A DNA stretch of 27,827 nt from Chara braunii (GCA_003427395.1 BFEA01000059.1:2631461-2659287); one strand, 5' to 3'. Numbered from the stretch's first letter, positions 19,100 to 27,827 are shown. The notes: generated by a model not told the origin, from the sequence alone. A program made the numbers and translations.

Positions 19100-19190
19100 T
19101 GTGTGTTTGAACCCGCGACCTGTGTCTCGGAAGTGGCCTGTTGCATGTTATAGGTAGTCTGGTCGTTGAATTTCTCACTGAGTAGGGGTC
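19100..19190 (-). repeat. Possible tRNA-derived SINE fragment
   Basis: On the minus strand an A-box-like CTACTCAGTGAGA (about 19185-19172) precedes GGGTTCAAAC (19114-19105), a good B-box match. A second B-box-like GGATCGAGCCC lies near 19049-19059. The spacing is longer than in a standard tRNA, and no folding into a tRNA is clear. Confidence 0.35.
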
Positions 19191-19248
19191 GTAGCTACTA
19201 CAGTCCTGAACGGTCAAGGTCGTAGCTGCTACAGTCCCGAGAGGTCAA
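19187..19248 (+). repeat. 31-bp tandem repeat, two units
   Basis: ggtcgtagct(a/g)ctacagtcc... starts at 19187 and again at 19218, with four or so differences. Confidence 0.8.
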
Positions 19249-20338
19249 GTCTACAAACTTCCGGAAGGTCTGGAAGCGACCTTTCATAGGGTCCTAAGAG
19301 TCAGCCTAGGGGCAAATCGGCAAGAGGGCAGTCCAACCTCGCCTAGTCAGCGGTACCCAGTCCCGGTTGCACTTTGTCAAGTCAGCAAGTACCATGTGGG
19401 ACTGTGTGCACCCCGGGCCCAGGGACCGAAGGCAGACCATTGACAATCCGAAGTATAAATCAGAGGCAGCGTCAAGTCAAACATTCATTCTGCCTGTGAT
19501 CCATGGGGAAGCACTGCCTGAGCGTCTTGTGCAAGGAGGTCTGCAGGTGCCCGAGGAAGAAGAGGGCTAAGAGGAAGAAGATCGGCCATAGCCGAGGTGT
19601 TAGTGTAGGAGGAAGAAAGAGGCCATAGCCGTCATGTCAGCATGTTAGTAGGTGTCAGTGTGTGAGGGAGAGTTGGCGTGTGTGTGTGTGTCGGGACATC
19701 CAGGGAGATCCAGTGTGTGTGTGTACAAACAAGTTATCGAGTGTGCAAGTGTCGGCCATAGCTGGCCAGGACAAGTTGGAATCTGAGTTGCGTTCTTGGC
19801 TTCATTATCTCTGAGCTTTGTGTGGGTGCTAGTCGCCAGCTTGATCGTCATCCGTTTGTACGCATGCTGAAGGTCGAAGTCGACCAGTCTGATTGCAGGG
19901 CATACGCACACTAGAACTTTTCAGAGAGAGCTCTTGACTAAGCTGTGGATGTGATTGCGGTTGGATACATCCAGGTCGGGCGGTAATTGCGGTCATATAC
20001 ATTTAGAAATGTGCTAGTGTGAGTATCCCCAACGAAGTACTCCCATGTTGTTCTTGTCATAAACAACGTATGTTTTTGTTGTCGCATTGGAGCTCTCCTT
20101 TCTCATCAGCCAACGTCTGTCCGTATGTCTGTTTGTATATTGCTTATTGTGCAGAGCTATGATGAATGCACGGAAAACACAAGGGCGCAGCTTCCACACG
20201 ACTATGAACAGGTAGAGAGAGGGATAGAAAGAGAAAAAAACGGATTGGGAGAGAGTGGAAGGAGGACAGGGAGGGCGAGAGAGAGAGGCACAGATACAGA
20301 GAGAGAGAGAGGGGTGAGAGAGAAAAGCACAGATACAG

Positions 20339-20339
<1 letters not shown>
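19249..20339. other. Intergenic DNA, no gene seen
   Basis: It holds a TATAAAT word at 19454-19460, GT-rich short repeats (19676-19735) and purine-rich DNA from 20210 running into the microsatellite. Short frames here (for example 19367-19570) lack recognisable domains. A degraded LTR or SINE is possible but not shown. Confidence 0.45.
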
Positions 20340-20369
<30 letters not shown>

Positions 20370-20370
20370 N

Positions 20371-20466
<96 letters not shown>
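20340..20466. repeat. Compound (CA)n-(GA)n microsatellite
   Basis: About 63 bp of CA, with an ambiguous base at 20370, joins directly to about 62 bp of GA. Long low-complexity frames run through it on both strands and are artefacts of the repeats. The length is likely unreliable in the assembly. Confidence 0.97.
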
Positions 20467-20468
<2 letters not shown>

Positions 20469-20594
20469 CGGGAGGGGGGAGCATATGAAAACGACGCACA
20501 CAAAGACAGAAAAGAGCAGGGGCAGAGAAATACTCGCTCGGGCTCATTTCATCTGTTGCCGTTGTTTGCATTTCGCATCGTGGGACCTGGCAGC

Positions 20595-20654
20595 GATCCC
20601 GACTCTGGTGCAGTGATCCCGACCCTGGTGCAGTGGTCCCAAGCCTGGTGCCAC
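20595..20654 (+). repeat. 20-bp tandem repeat, three units
   Basis: gatcccgactctggtgcagt and two variants occupy 20595-20614, 20615-20634 and 20635-20654. A CCCTG-rich run follows at about 20807-20836. Confidence 0.85.
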
Positions 20655-21055
20655 GGGGGAAAGCCGTGGCGGTTACCATACTTGTTCTCATCACTTGGAA
20701 ATGGGTCGGGATCGCTGACCAAAAGAAATAGACAGTGGGCCGGCTCCTGAGTCGCCGGTAAGGGGTTGGGAGCGGTTGGGGTTGCGGGTGCCGGACAGTG
20801 TACACCCCACCCTGCCCTGCCCCCTGCCCTGCCCTGAATCCTTGAACTTTGACCCTTGAGCCTTGAGGTGCATTGTGTTTTTTTTCTCCTCCGCTCAACC
20901 AGATAATACGGTATGTGTTCCCTACAGAAGATCCGAAGATTGGAAGATTGACAGATCGTTGGTCAGAGATTTGTAAAAGCGATGTTACTGCGTCGTGTTG
21001 GGGCCCCGGTCCTGAGCCTTGAGGGCCGCTGTCTTTTCTATTTTGTTTTCCTTCG

Positions 21056-21192
21056 AAGGGCAACGGCCTTGAGATATCATCATTGAGCTGACCTGCCCCA
21101 GGCAATTCAGAAATATTTGGTTTTACTCATCCTGTACCGTCATCTGGATTCGATAACTGGTCTGTATTTCAACAGTTCATCGGTGCACCCAC
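21056..21192 (-). repeat. SINE-like repeat, copy A
   Basis: It shares with copies at 25234 and 26625 an AAGGGC-ACGGCC...GATATCATCATTG body, and with all copies the tRNA-like part read on plus as ...GATTCGATAACTGGTCTGT and CAACAGTTCATCGGTG. On the minus strand this gives a B-box-like segment. The A-box end is lost or diverged. Confidence 0.6.
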
Positions 21193-21510
21193 TTGGGTGG
21201 CCGCTGTCTTTTCGCTCAACCTGGTAATGAATGGATGATGTGTTTCTGACAGGGGAGATTCGAGATTCGACACATCCTGTCATGGTGACAGATCATGGCT
21301 TGCTTGAGCTGGATGACTTATCTGTCTTTCTCCCCCACCTGAGGAATTGCCGGAGTGAGAGATCGAGAGATACGGTGGGGTGATGAAGCGCCGCACGTGT
21401 TTGTGTTAGTGTTTGTGTGTCTTTTAACCTGAGGTTTGATCCACTGCCATGTCCAATCTTTTCACATCGACGGTATGAGAGCGACATCTCGTGCTGGTGT
21501 AGTCTGATTG

Positions 21511-24500
21511 ATGATGGAATTGCAGCAGCGACGTGTGGACAGGAGGATGGGGGACCGCAATGGCCACCGTGTACATTGCCGAGCTGGCAAATGCTTCCAC
21601 CACGTGATCCTGACAAGAAAGATCGGTTTGGGGGTGCTGATTAAGATGGTGATGGCGATGCTGATTATAATGGGGGACGTGGGGAGTGGCAGTGGCTCGC
21701 CCGGCAACAACCGGCGGCTTGATGCTGGCTCCCGCGTTCTCTCCACATCGACAAGCATGTCCAGGGGGGCTGTTCCCACCGAAAAGGGGGAGGGGACTTG
21801 GGAGTCGTCGAGGGATCGAATCCTGCAAGGTCTGAACGTGCCGCCAGTGACCATCCTGAACCAATCGCTGATAATCAATACACCACGCACTTTGCTCGTG
21901 AAACGGCCCACGCCGTTTTTCCCTAGAACAAACCGGAGTGCCTTGCTCGAGTGTTACCTAGTTGTAGAAAGTTTGGTGCCTTTGTCGAATGGCACAGTGG
22001 TGTACTACATTGCCGACGAACGTTGTGCATTTAACTCCTCAACGGTGTACTCTCATTGGCTGATGTCCTTGCGAAAGGCAGACCTGACCCCGGCGATGCA
22101 GGAGGGATCGTCGAATCCAGTGCAAGACGATTCCCTCATCACCTATTGGTGGCCGTTTGCTGATGGCGAGGGGACAAATGCATCTTCCCGGCCAATGATT
22201 TTTGACGAAAACTCAACGATGCTTCCAATGGCACTCATGGATGGGATGGACATTACGGCTGACGGTTCGCACATGGTGTTGAGCACGAGCGAGCTCTTTG
22301 CCCACGAAAACATCAGTGAATCGTTCGGATCTGCCGTAAATTTGGTGTCTCTAATCGACGGCCAGCGATCTTCCATCCTCCTGCCGGGCGTCAACGTGAG
22401 CGGCGTGGCATTTGAGCCGACGAAAACGCGTCTGTATGCAATGGACTTTGAGAAGCCACAGCTGCTATCTGCCGCGGCAGCGGACGTGACGGTTCCTGGC
22501 GCCTCTTCGACGATCTTCAAAACCGTGACCACCTTGCCCCCTGGAAATGCAAGCTCTGCTGCTTATGCTCCCGTGGCAGAACCATACATCCGTCCCCAGG
22601 GTTTTTTATCCGACAGCAGTTGCGTTTACTCCGTTGATAGGAACAACACCAACGTGTGGGCCATAGACATCGCCAAATCGGAGGCTTCCCTGGTGGCTGC
22701 CAGTGCGGACTTCGCAACGAATGATGACCTTAATGGCCGTTTGCGAGAGCTCGTAGTCGTAGGGGATGGATGCAATCTGTTCGTGAGTGACATCAACGGG
22801 TTCGTGTGGTGGATAAAATCAGACGCGCCGTGCGGGAGGGCGCGAAGTGTGGAGATCGTGGCACGAACCACCAGCGTGGGGCTCTGGGGTATGGCCATGA
22901 ACGATGACGGGACTCGGTTGAGTTTGTACGTTGGATCAAGCAAGGGGCATCTGATCGAGCTGCAAATCAACAGGTCATTGCTGCACCGATGCTCACTGCC
23001 GTCTCCACCGGCCAGCATTTCTCCCCCCCCCTCCCCCTCCCCCTCCCCCGCCCTCTTGCCATCGGCAACCCCCGCAGCTCCCTCCTCCACGTCCGAACGT
23101 CAGAATTTTGTCCTGTTTATCGCTTTGCCCGTGGCCGCTGTTTCCTTCACCGCACTTGTTGCTCTCCTCCTTTGCCTTGTCTATCGCAAAAGCCGGCAGA
23201 AGCAGAGTCCCCAGAGGGAGGAGGGGGGGGGGGAGCAGGAAACCCCCCAAGGCAGCTGGCAGGGGACCGCAGGTAGCAACCGTGGGACCAAAAGCGGCGT
23301 GCAAGTGGGCCCAGGTGCTACCAAGTTGTCCCGTATGCCTCGCACTGGGGCTTCTTCTTCTCAGGAGCAACCACTCGACGACGACCGATTCAGCGTGCCT
23401 AGCCGCTGGCGCAGTGGAGGGTCTTCACAGGAGCAGCAGGGAGTACTCGACGAAAAACGGCTTTCCACTCACCCTGGCGGCGGCCCCATGCCAGAAATTC
23501 ACCCCTTCCATGTCAGAAAGTTCGATCTCAGAACCTTGTCCTACATCACCAATGGGTTCAGCGACGAGTACCGAATGGGAGAGAAGGGAATGTTTGGGAA
23601 CGTCTACTGGGGGGCTCTGGAGGACCAGCAGGTGGCTGTAAAGGTGATGACGGGGGAGCTGACGGCCTCCAAGCGGAAACAATTCACAGCGGAGGTAAAC
23701 ACGCTGAGCAGGCTTCACCACTCCAACCTCGTTCGTCTCGTAGGTTATTGTCAGGAAGACAGTAAGTCCATTCTTGTGTACCCTTACTGCTCCGGGGGGA
23801 GTCTCTATGCCCGCTTGCATGACAGAGGGGGGATTCGAACTGCGGCAGCCGCGTTAAGAAGCCCTCCTCCTCTCACCCTCGTGGAGCGTATGTCCATAGC
23901 CTTCCAGATCGCCAAGGGACTGCGCTATCTGCATGCGGAGGTGGAGCCGCCGGTCATCCACAGAGATGTCAAGAGCAGCAACGTTCTGCTCGGATCGGGA
24001 TCGGGAGAGAACATCCGGACTGTCTTGGCCGATTTCGGCCTGGCGTTGATGTGCGAGAGGCTGTTCGACACCCAGTACTCGTCCATCGTGCTGACGAACC
24101 ACGTGTCCGGCACGCAGGGCTACATGTCGCCGGAGTACATGATGAGGGGAAAGCTGACGGAGAAGAATGACGTGTATGCCTTTGGCGTGATCCTGCTGGA
24201 GCTGCTGACGGGGCGAAAGGCGATGATGCGGCCGAAGGGCTTAGAGAAGGGTTCAGGGTCGGGATGGCAGACACTCGTGGAGTGGGTCAGGCTGCAGAGC
24301 AACCAAAAGGGTAGTTTTGGACCGGGGGGGGTACCTGTCCAGATTCTCGACAGCTGTCTCACGAGCCAGGTGATGACGGACCCTGCTATGGTGCAAATGG
24401 TAGCGAGTGTGCTCTCTCTGGCTTGGGAGTGCGTAGACGACGACGACAGCTCAAGGCCCACCATGAGCGAGGGGACAAAAACGATGCGAGCAATCTTGTC

Positions 24501-24534
24501 AAACGCCAAGATTACAGGTAGATCAAATAGATAA
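21511..24534 (+). CDS. Receptor-like serine/threonine protein kinase (RLK/Pelle), single exon
   Basis: A 1007-residue type I membrane kinase from the ATG at 21511 (others at 21514 and 21547; the start is uncertain). An N-terminal hydrophobic stretch (GLGVLIKMVMAMLIIMG) could be a signal peptide with a long n-region. The ectodomain (about 75-495) has many N-glycosylation sequons and repeated propeller-like strands such as NLFVSDINGFVWWI and LYVGSSKGHLIEL. A Pro/Ser stalk follows (about 497-528), then a membrane helix (533-558, FVLFIALPVAAVSFTALVAL). The kinase domain starts near 671: glycine loop GEKGMFGNV (690-698), VAVK Lys711, helix-C Glu728, HRDVKSSN with Asp819, DFG at 841-843, SPEY at 873-876 and DVYAFGVILLELLTG. 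All catalytic residues are present, so it is probably active and of the RD type. The ligand is unknown. The frame is unbroken, and the last codons come from a tandem repeat. Confidence 0.93.
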   Translation: MMELQQRRVDRRMGDRNGHRVHCRAGKCFHHVILTRKIGLGVLIKMVMAMLIIMGDVGSGSGSPGNNRRLDAGSRVLSTSTSMSRGAVPTEKGEGTWESSRDRILQGLNVPPVTILNQSLIINTPRTLLVKRPTPFFPRTNRSALLECYLVVESLVPLSNGTVVYYIADERCAFNSSTVYSHWLMSLRKADLTPAMQEGSSNPVQDDSLITYWWPFADGEGTNASSRPMIFDENSTMLPMALMDGMDITADGSHMVLSTSELFAHENISESFGSAVNLVSLIDGQRSSILLPGVNVSGVAFEPTKTRLYAMDFEKPQLLSAAAADVTVPGASSTIFKTVTTLPPGNASSAAYAPVAEPYIRPQGFLSDSSCVYSVDRNNTNVWAIDIAKSEASLVAASADFATNDDLNGRLRELVVVGDGCNLFVSDINGFVWWIKSDAPCGRARSVEIVARTTSVGLWGMAMNDDGTRLSLYVGSSKGHLIELQINRSLLHRCSLPSPPASISPPPSPSPSPALLPSATPAAPSSTSERQNFVLFIALPVAAVSFTALVALLLCLVYRKSRQKQSPQREEGGGEQETPQGSWQGTAGSNRGTKSGVQVGPGATKLSRMPRTGASSSQEQPLDDDRFSVPSRWRSGGSSQEQQGVLDEKRLSTHPGGGPMPEIHPFHVRKFDLRTLSYITNGFSDEYRMGEKGMFGNVYWGALEDQQVAVKVMTGELTASKRKQFTAEVNTLSRLHHSNLVRLVGYCQEDSKSILVYPYCSGGSLYARLHDRGGIRTAAAALRSPPPLTLVERMSIAFQIAKGLRYLHAEVEPPVIHRDVKSSNVLLGSGSGENIRTVLADFGLALMCERLFDTQYSSIVLTNHVSGTQGYMSPEYMMRGKLTEKNDVYAFGVILLELLTGRKAMMRPKGLEKGSGSGWQTLVEWVRLQSNQKGSFGPGGVPVQILDSCLTSQVMTDPAMVQMVASVLSLAWECVDDDDSSRPTMSEGTKTMRAILSNAKITGRSNR

Positions 24535-24640
24535 GGGGTAGATTGAATATATAGATCAAATACATTAGGGGTAGGTTAAATAGATAAGGGGTAGATCGGA
24601 TAAATGAGGAGTAGGTAGAATAGATTAAGGGGTAGATGGA
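24516..24640 (+). repeat. 20-bp degenerate tandem repeat overlapping the RLK stop
   Basis: Clear 20-bp units at 24568-24587, 24588-24607 and 24608-24627 (ggggtagrtyrratarataa-like) are preceded by related units from 24516. The first unit encodes the last residues of the kinase (GRSNR) and its TAA. Confidence 0.85.
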
Positions 24641-24899
24641 AACAAATATATAGATGAAGTCAAGGCGGGAGGGGTAAGGAATGGTTTTGCTTGGTCTTTA
24701 TCTATTTTCGATTGAACTAGGTAGCCAAGATGGCCCCTGGAGTCTTATTAAAAAAACATAAAACAGGAAAACAAAAAAGACAAGATGGTGGAGGATAATA
24801 GGTGGGGATGTGTTGTTGGATGCTTGATCGCTGTGGCGATGGCTGACAAGCCGGTGGGGGGCAGAGAAGGGGGAGGGTAGAGAGAGGAGGCAGAGAGAG

Positions 24900-24902
<3 letters not shown>
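24641..24902. other. RLK downstream region, no gene seen
   Basis: An A-rich run at 24749-24778 is present but no certain polyadenylation signal was fixed. No coding potential was recognised. Confidence 0.45.
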
Positions 24903-24982
<80 letters not shown>

Positions 24983-24992
24983 CCCCCCCCCC
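24903..24992. repeat. (TC)n microsatellite followed by C12
   Basis: About 77 bp of TC (24903-24979) followed by 12 C (24981-24992). Open frames through it on the minus strand encode Arg-Glu repeats and are not genes. Confidence 0.97.
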
Positions 24993-25233
24993 AATGCTGA
25001 CCAGTGCTGCACTTTGAACTCCCAGCTCGACAATTGTTTGTCGGATTGGATATTATCACCTAGATGGGAAGAAAACGGGGGCGGGGGGGGCGCGGGGGCG
25101 GGGAAAGAGGGAGGGGCTTCTGGTTTGATGAATCAGAAGCTACTATTTTCGTCAACCAGAAGCTACCTTCGTTCCCTAGTTTGTTTTTCTTTTTTTTTTT
25201 CTTTTGTAATCCTCCCTTATTTTAATTTAAGGA

Positions 25234-25417
25234 AAAGGGCTACGGCCATAGGATATCATCATCGGACTAACTCTTGCTTTCTTTTCTTCTTTATAGAACA
25301 GGAGATATCGATATCGTCTTCGAACTGACCGAAGACGTGTAAATGCAGAGGTATTTTTTACTCATCTGATTCCATCGGGATTTGAACTCCGGTCTGTGTT
25401 TCAGCAGTTGCTAGATG
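25234..25417 (-). repeat. SINE-like repeat, copy B
   Basis: Plus-strand AAAGGGCTACGGCCATAGGA and TATCATCATCGGACT match copies A and D. The tRNA-like end reads CGGGATTTGAACTCCGGTCT and GTGTTTCAGCAGTT; its reverse complement contains GAGTTCAAATCCC, a good B box. A diverged ~80-bp stretch lies between the two parts. It ends before the A box. Confidence 0.6.
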
Positions 25418-25606
25418 ATATTAAGAAAATAATAAAATATACCAATACCAATGATAACGAGGACAAGTTCGGTGGCATGCTTGGCGCCCCCCACCTAGAG
25501 ATAGACGCCGCTGGATCCCCTGATCGGCATTGAGCAGAGTCTGCTGAGGTTCGTAGGGGAGGGGACCACAGGGATTGGTCCTGTTGGCATGGTCCCTGTT
25601 GCTACC

Positions 25607-25756
25607 GGCTGTCCCTTGGCCGGTATCGCCCACCTGCAGGTCGGGAGATGCCCCCGCATGTTCTCTAGTGCACACGGTTCTGGCTGCTACGGGGTTCCCC
25701 GTATGACTATTGGTAGTAGTAGTGGTAGGTAGGCAGTGCAGCGTGAAGTTGAGAGG
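25607..25756 (+). repeat. Dispersed ~150-bp repeat, copy 2
   Basis: Counterpart of 3777-3925 in the same orientation. It extends slightly at the right with GAAGTTGAGAG matching AAAATTGAGAG. It is not interrupted by an LTR element here. Confidence 0.75.
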
Positions 25757-25971
25757 ACAAGTTTGGGGGAGGAAGGTAGCAGTTCCACTGCTTCGTGGCA
25801 TGTGTACGGGTCACATAGATTTGTCCGATATCTTGTGCCCTACTATGCTTCAGACCATTGTACTCCGGCCTGGACCATTCTTTGTGTGTTGGGTGGTCAT
25901 CGACTTTGCTGCTGATAGTGCATCTATATTCCTTTACCCAGTCAAGTTCACAGTCAGTGGGAATGGTGTCT

Positions 25972-26038
25972 AGTGGGAGTTCGAACTCGGGTCTGTGTTT
26001 CAACAGTTGATAGATGTACAAAAACTGAGCTAGGCTAG
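25972..26038 (-). repeat. SINE-like repeat, copy C (tRNA head only)
   Basis: The minus strand reads CTAGCCTAGCTCAG (A box) and CGAGTTCGAACTCCC (B box) with the same spacer as copy D (GTTGAAACACAGACC). Only the tRNA-like head is present; the body was not recognised. Confidence 0.6.
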
Positions 26039-26309
26039 TCAAGTGCACAGTCGGTGGGAATAGCGTTTACTATGTTGTGGGCATTCAATAGTGTGTACTA
26101 TACTATGTTGCTGGTAGACTCTTGAGCCAGTCAAGTGCACAGTCAGTGGGAATAGTCTGTAGTGGGCATCAAGTAGTGGGCATCGAGTAGTGGGCATTGA
26201 ATAGTGCGTACTATACTACATTCCTGGTAGAATTTTCACTGTGGATCTTTTCGCTGAGCCAGTCCACTGCACAGTCGAGTGATGGTGGGAGTAGTGGGGG
26301 CACCGAATC

Positions 26310-26325
26310 GGCTGGCTGGCTGGCA

Positions 26326-26362
<37 letters not shown>
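26310..26362. repeat. (GGCT)n tetranucleotide repeat
   Basis: Twelve or so GGCT units with one interruption (ggcaggct). In one frame it encodes AGWL repeats, but no gene is supported. Confidence 0.97.
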
Positions 26363-26366
<4 letters not shown>

Positions 26367-26624
26367 GATCTTCAAAGTGCACCTTTTCGCAATGTCAGTC
26401 GAGTTCACAGTCAGTGGGAGAAGTGTGTATGCTCTCTCTCTCTCTCTCCCTCTGCCATTGACAGTGCCTGTCACACTTCATCCGGTAGGCAAAGCAGCAT
26501 CTGAGAAGAATAGTCGGTCAACATTGTCTTTCGCCTGGGAATAGCAGGAAGTAGCGAGCCACTATAGACGAACAGACATGCAAACACAAGGGATAACGTC
26601 GTGTTATCTTTCCCTCTCTCTCAC

Positions 26625-26853
26625 AAAAAGGGCGACAGCCTCGAGATATCATCATTGCACTTACCGGCCCCAGGTTTTTCAGAACTATCTTAATTCTCTT
26701 TGTCTGGTTACGTCTATGATCATTGCACTGACCAGCCCCAGGTTATTCAGGATTATCTAATTCTCTTCATCTGTTTACATCGATCGGGTTTCAAACTCAG
26801 GTCTACCGTCTTTCAACAGTTCATGGGTGTACCAACTGAGCTAGGCTAGTTGG
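26625..26853 (-). repeat. SINE-like repeat, copy D (most complete)
   Basis: The minus strand reads AGCCTAGCTCAGTTGGTACA (A box) and GAGTTTGAAACCC (B box) about 55 nt apart, then a body ending with GATATCTCGAGGCTGTCGCCC and a T-rich end. The head resembles a tRNA with a normal D-arm. A 68-bp internal tandem duplication (26651-26718 and 26719-26786) lies in the body. No protein is encoded, so mobilisation would need an outside reverse transcriptase. Confidence 0.65.
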
Positions 26854-26957
26854 TACATCATGTTGTTTTCTATGGAAGGGAGATATCAGTTCATGGGTGT
26901 ACCAACTGAGCTAGGCTAGGTGGTACATCATGTTGTTTGCTATGGAAGGGAGATATC
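26818..26957 (+). repeat. 70-bp tandem duplication covering the SINE head edge
   Basis: 26818-26887 and 26888-26957 are nearly identical (cagttcatgggtgtaccaac ... gggagatat). They duplicate the A-box part of SINE copy D together with its flank, so this happened after the SINE inserted. Confidence 0.93.
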
Positions 26958-27030
26958 AGTACCGATATTTGGACACATGTCGATATTTGAACAGACAAAA
27001 GACGTGAATGTGCACATAGCAAGAAAAAAA

Positions 27031-27140
27031 AACGGAAGGTGACCAAAGGACCTGAGTTTGAATCCAGATGAATCCAGACTGTCTGTAATGTTCCATCATC
27101 TTTGTGAAGAAAGAAGGAAAACGGAAGGTGACCAAAGGAC
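27031..27140 (+). repeat. 21-bp direct repeat pair, 89 bp apart
   Basis: AACGGAAGGTGACCAAAGGA plus C occurs exactly at 27031-27051 and 27120-27140. The DNA between includes GAGTTTGAATCC, a B-box-like word on the plus strand. No gene was recognised from 26958 to 27377. Confidence 0.85.
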
Positions 27141-27377
27141 GGCGATTGTCGGTGCGCACAAGTGGAATGAAATGCTGTGAAGAATTGAAAATCACAGTAT
27201 GTTCACAGCAGGATTGCGGACCGGGTCTATGCAGCAGACGGGCACTGCAAGAGACAGAAATACTATTCAGAACCTTTGAAGAGAAGACGATGGCGGCAAG
27301 TGCGGAGCCACAGGACAGTGTAGTGAAAATGAAAAGTTGGTGATATACTTGGAGCTGCAGATGAAAACTGTGCTGTG

Positions 27378-27827
27378 CAGTGGCTATCTGGCTATACGCT
27401 GGGTATCTCCTGTTGTCCCGGGGCTATCTGGCTATCCAATGCCTATTCACTGGCTATCCACTGGCTATCTCAGGCCGTCGACTGGCTATTCACTGGCTAT
27501 CTCAGGCTGTCGACTGGCTCTCCACTGGCTATCTCAGGTTGTCGACTGGCTATCTCTTGCTATCTCCTGCTGTCCATTGGCTATCTGTCTATTCACTGGC
27601 TTGCTCCCGTCGGCCCTACCCACTGGCTATCCACAGGCTCCTGCTGTCCAGTGGCTATCTGGCTATACACCGGCTCCTATTGTCCAGTGGCTATCTGGCT
27701 AGCCACTGGCTATTCACTGGCTATCCACTGGTTATCAACTGGCTATCTCTCACTGTCGACTGGCTATCTCTTGCTATTCACTAGCTATCTACTGCTGTCC
27801 ACTGGTTATCTGGCTATCCACTGGCTA
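27378..27827 (+). repeat. 'ctggctat' minisatellite, runs off the window
   Basis: Dozens of CTGGCTATC(T/C)-like units of 10-12 bp fill the last 450 bp. A 32-bp higher-order unit is visible at 27461, 27493 and 27525 (ctggctatctcaggc.gtcga...). Open frames across it encode Leu-Ala-Ile-Trp-Leu-Ser repeats in several registers, as expected from a repeat rather than a gene. Confidence 0.92.

Larger units (their letters stand above)
25941..26430 (+). repeat. Degenerate long-period tandem repeat ('gtcaagtgcacagtcagtggga')
   Basis: Copies of GTCAAGTTCACAGTCAGTGG or variants start at about 25941, 26038, 26129, 26262 and 26398, spaced 90-136 bp apart and often followed by 'tagtgggcat' words (26160-26200). 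Copies 3-5 also share 'tggtagaatttt / tggtaggatctt' before them. The irregular spacing suggests old tandem growth with later insertions, including the SINE copy and (GGCT)n. Confidence 0.65.

Noticed and set aside
19367-19570. TATAAAT at 19454 with a short downstream frame as a gene or LTR promoter
   Set aside because: No paired LTR, no domain and no second element feature; a lone TATA-like word is not enough.
20014-21105. 363-codon minus-strand open frame
   Set aside because: It runs through the (CA)n-(GA)n microsatellite and an N, and consists of Cys-Val and Leu-Ser repeats. No domain lies outside the repeat.
22993-23370. Minus-strand Gly-rich frame inside the receptor kinase
   Set aside because: Shadow of the Pro/Ser stalk codons of the kinase gene.
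24698-25059. Minus-strand frames encoding Arg-Glu repeats
   Set aside because: Produced by the (TC)n tract read on the other strand; no recognisable sequence beside it.
27337-27784. Overlapping 121- and 134-codon frames
   Set aside because: Minisatellite translation in several registers; no start context or domain.

Overview
This is nuclear DNA from a eukaryote of the green plant lineage. It carries a plant-type RLK/Pelle receptor kinase, a zeta-class glutathione transferase, a Ty3/Gypsy retrotransposon primed by initiator-Met tRNA, tRNA-derived SINE-like repeats, a foldback element and many microsatellites. My best guess is a charophyte alga such as Chara. That is inference from gene style and repeat load; nothing in the window proves it. 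There are no operons, and I see no rRNA gene, intact tRNA gene or CRISPR array.

Layout. 1-827: a (CA)n tract and pyrimidine-rich DNA. 828-1547 (-): an intact, uninterrupted zeta GST/maleylacetoacetate isomerase. 1548-3967: intergenic DNA with two tRNA-like SINE heads, homopolymer blocks and a fragment of a dispersed repeat. 3968-16573: one degenerate Ty3/Gypsy element on the minus strand. It reads right to left: 5' LTR (14485-16573), primer-binding site (14457-14468), gag with three or more in-frame stops, protease, a reverse transcriptase cut off before its catalytic YxDD box, a broken integrase, an extra coding-like region, and 3' LTR (3968-6580). Both LTRs exceed 2 kb and carry the same ~176-codon reading frame, intact in one copy and with one nonsense codon in the other. 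16574-21510: intergenic DNA with perfect hairpins, a ~420-bp foldback element, tandem duplications, microsatellites and SINE fragments. 21511-24534 (+): a single-exon receptor-like kinase with every key catalytic residue. 24516-27827: a 20-bp tandem repeat that supplies the kinase stop codon, a (TC)n tract, three SINE copies, degenerate tandem repeats, (GGCT)n, and a 'ctggctat' minisatellite running off the window end.

Main caution. Positions 8269-8306 are two head-to-head Tn5 mosaic ends, the circularisation junction of a transposase-based mate-pair library. They separate two near-identical ~1.1-kb copies (7167-8268 and 8307-9409), the second dotted with N. This is almost certainly an assembly artefact. 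The real locus should be about 1.14 kb shorter, and features in that stretch should be counted once.

The two host genes show no functional link to each other. The most biologically unusual item is the reading frame inside the LTRs, whose two copies differ by indels that keep the frame.
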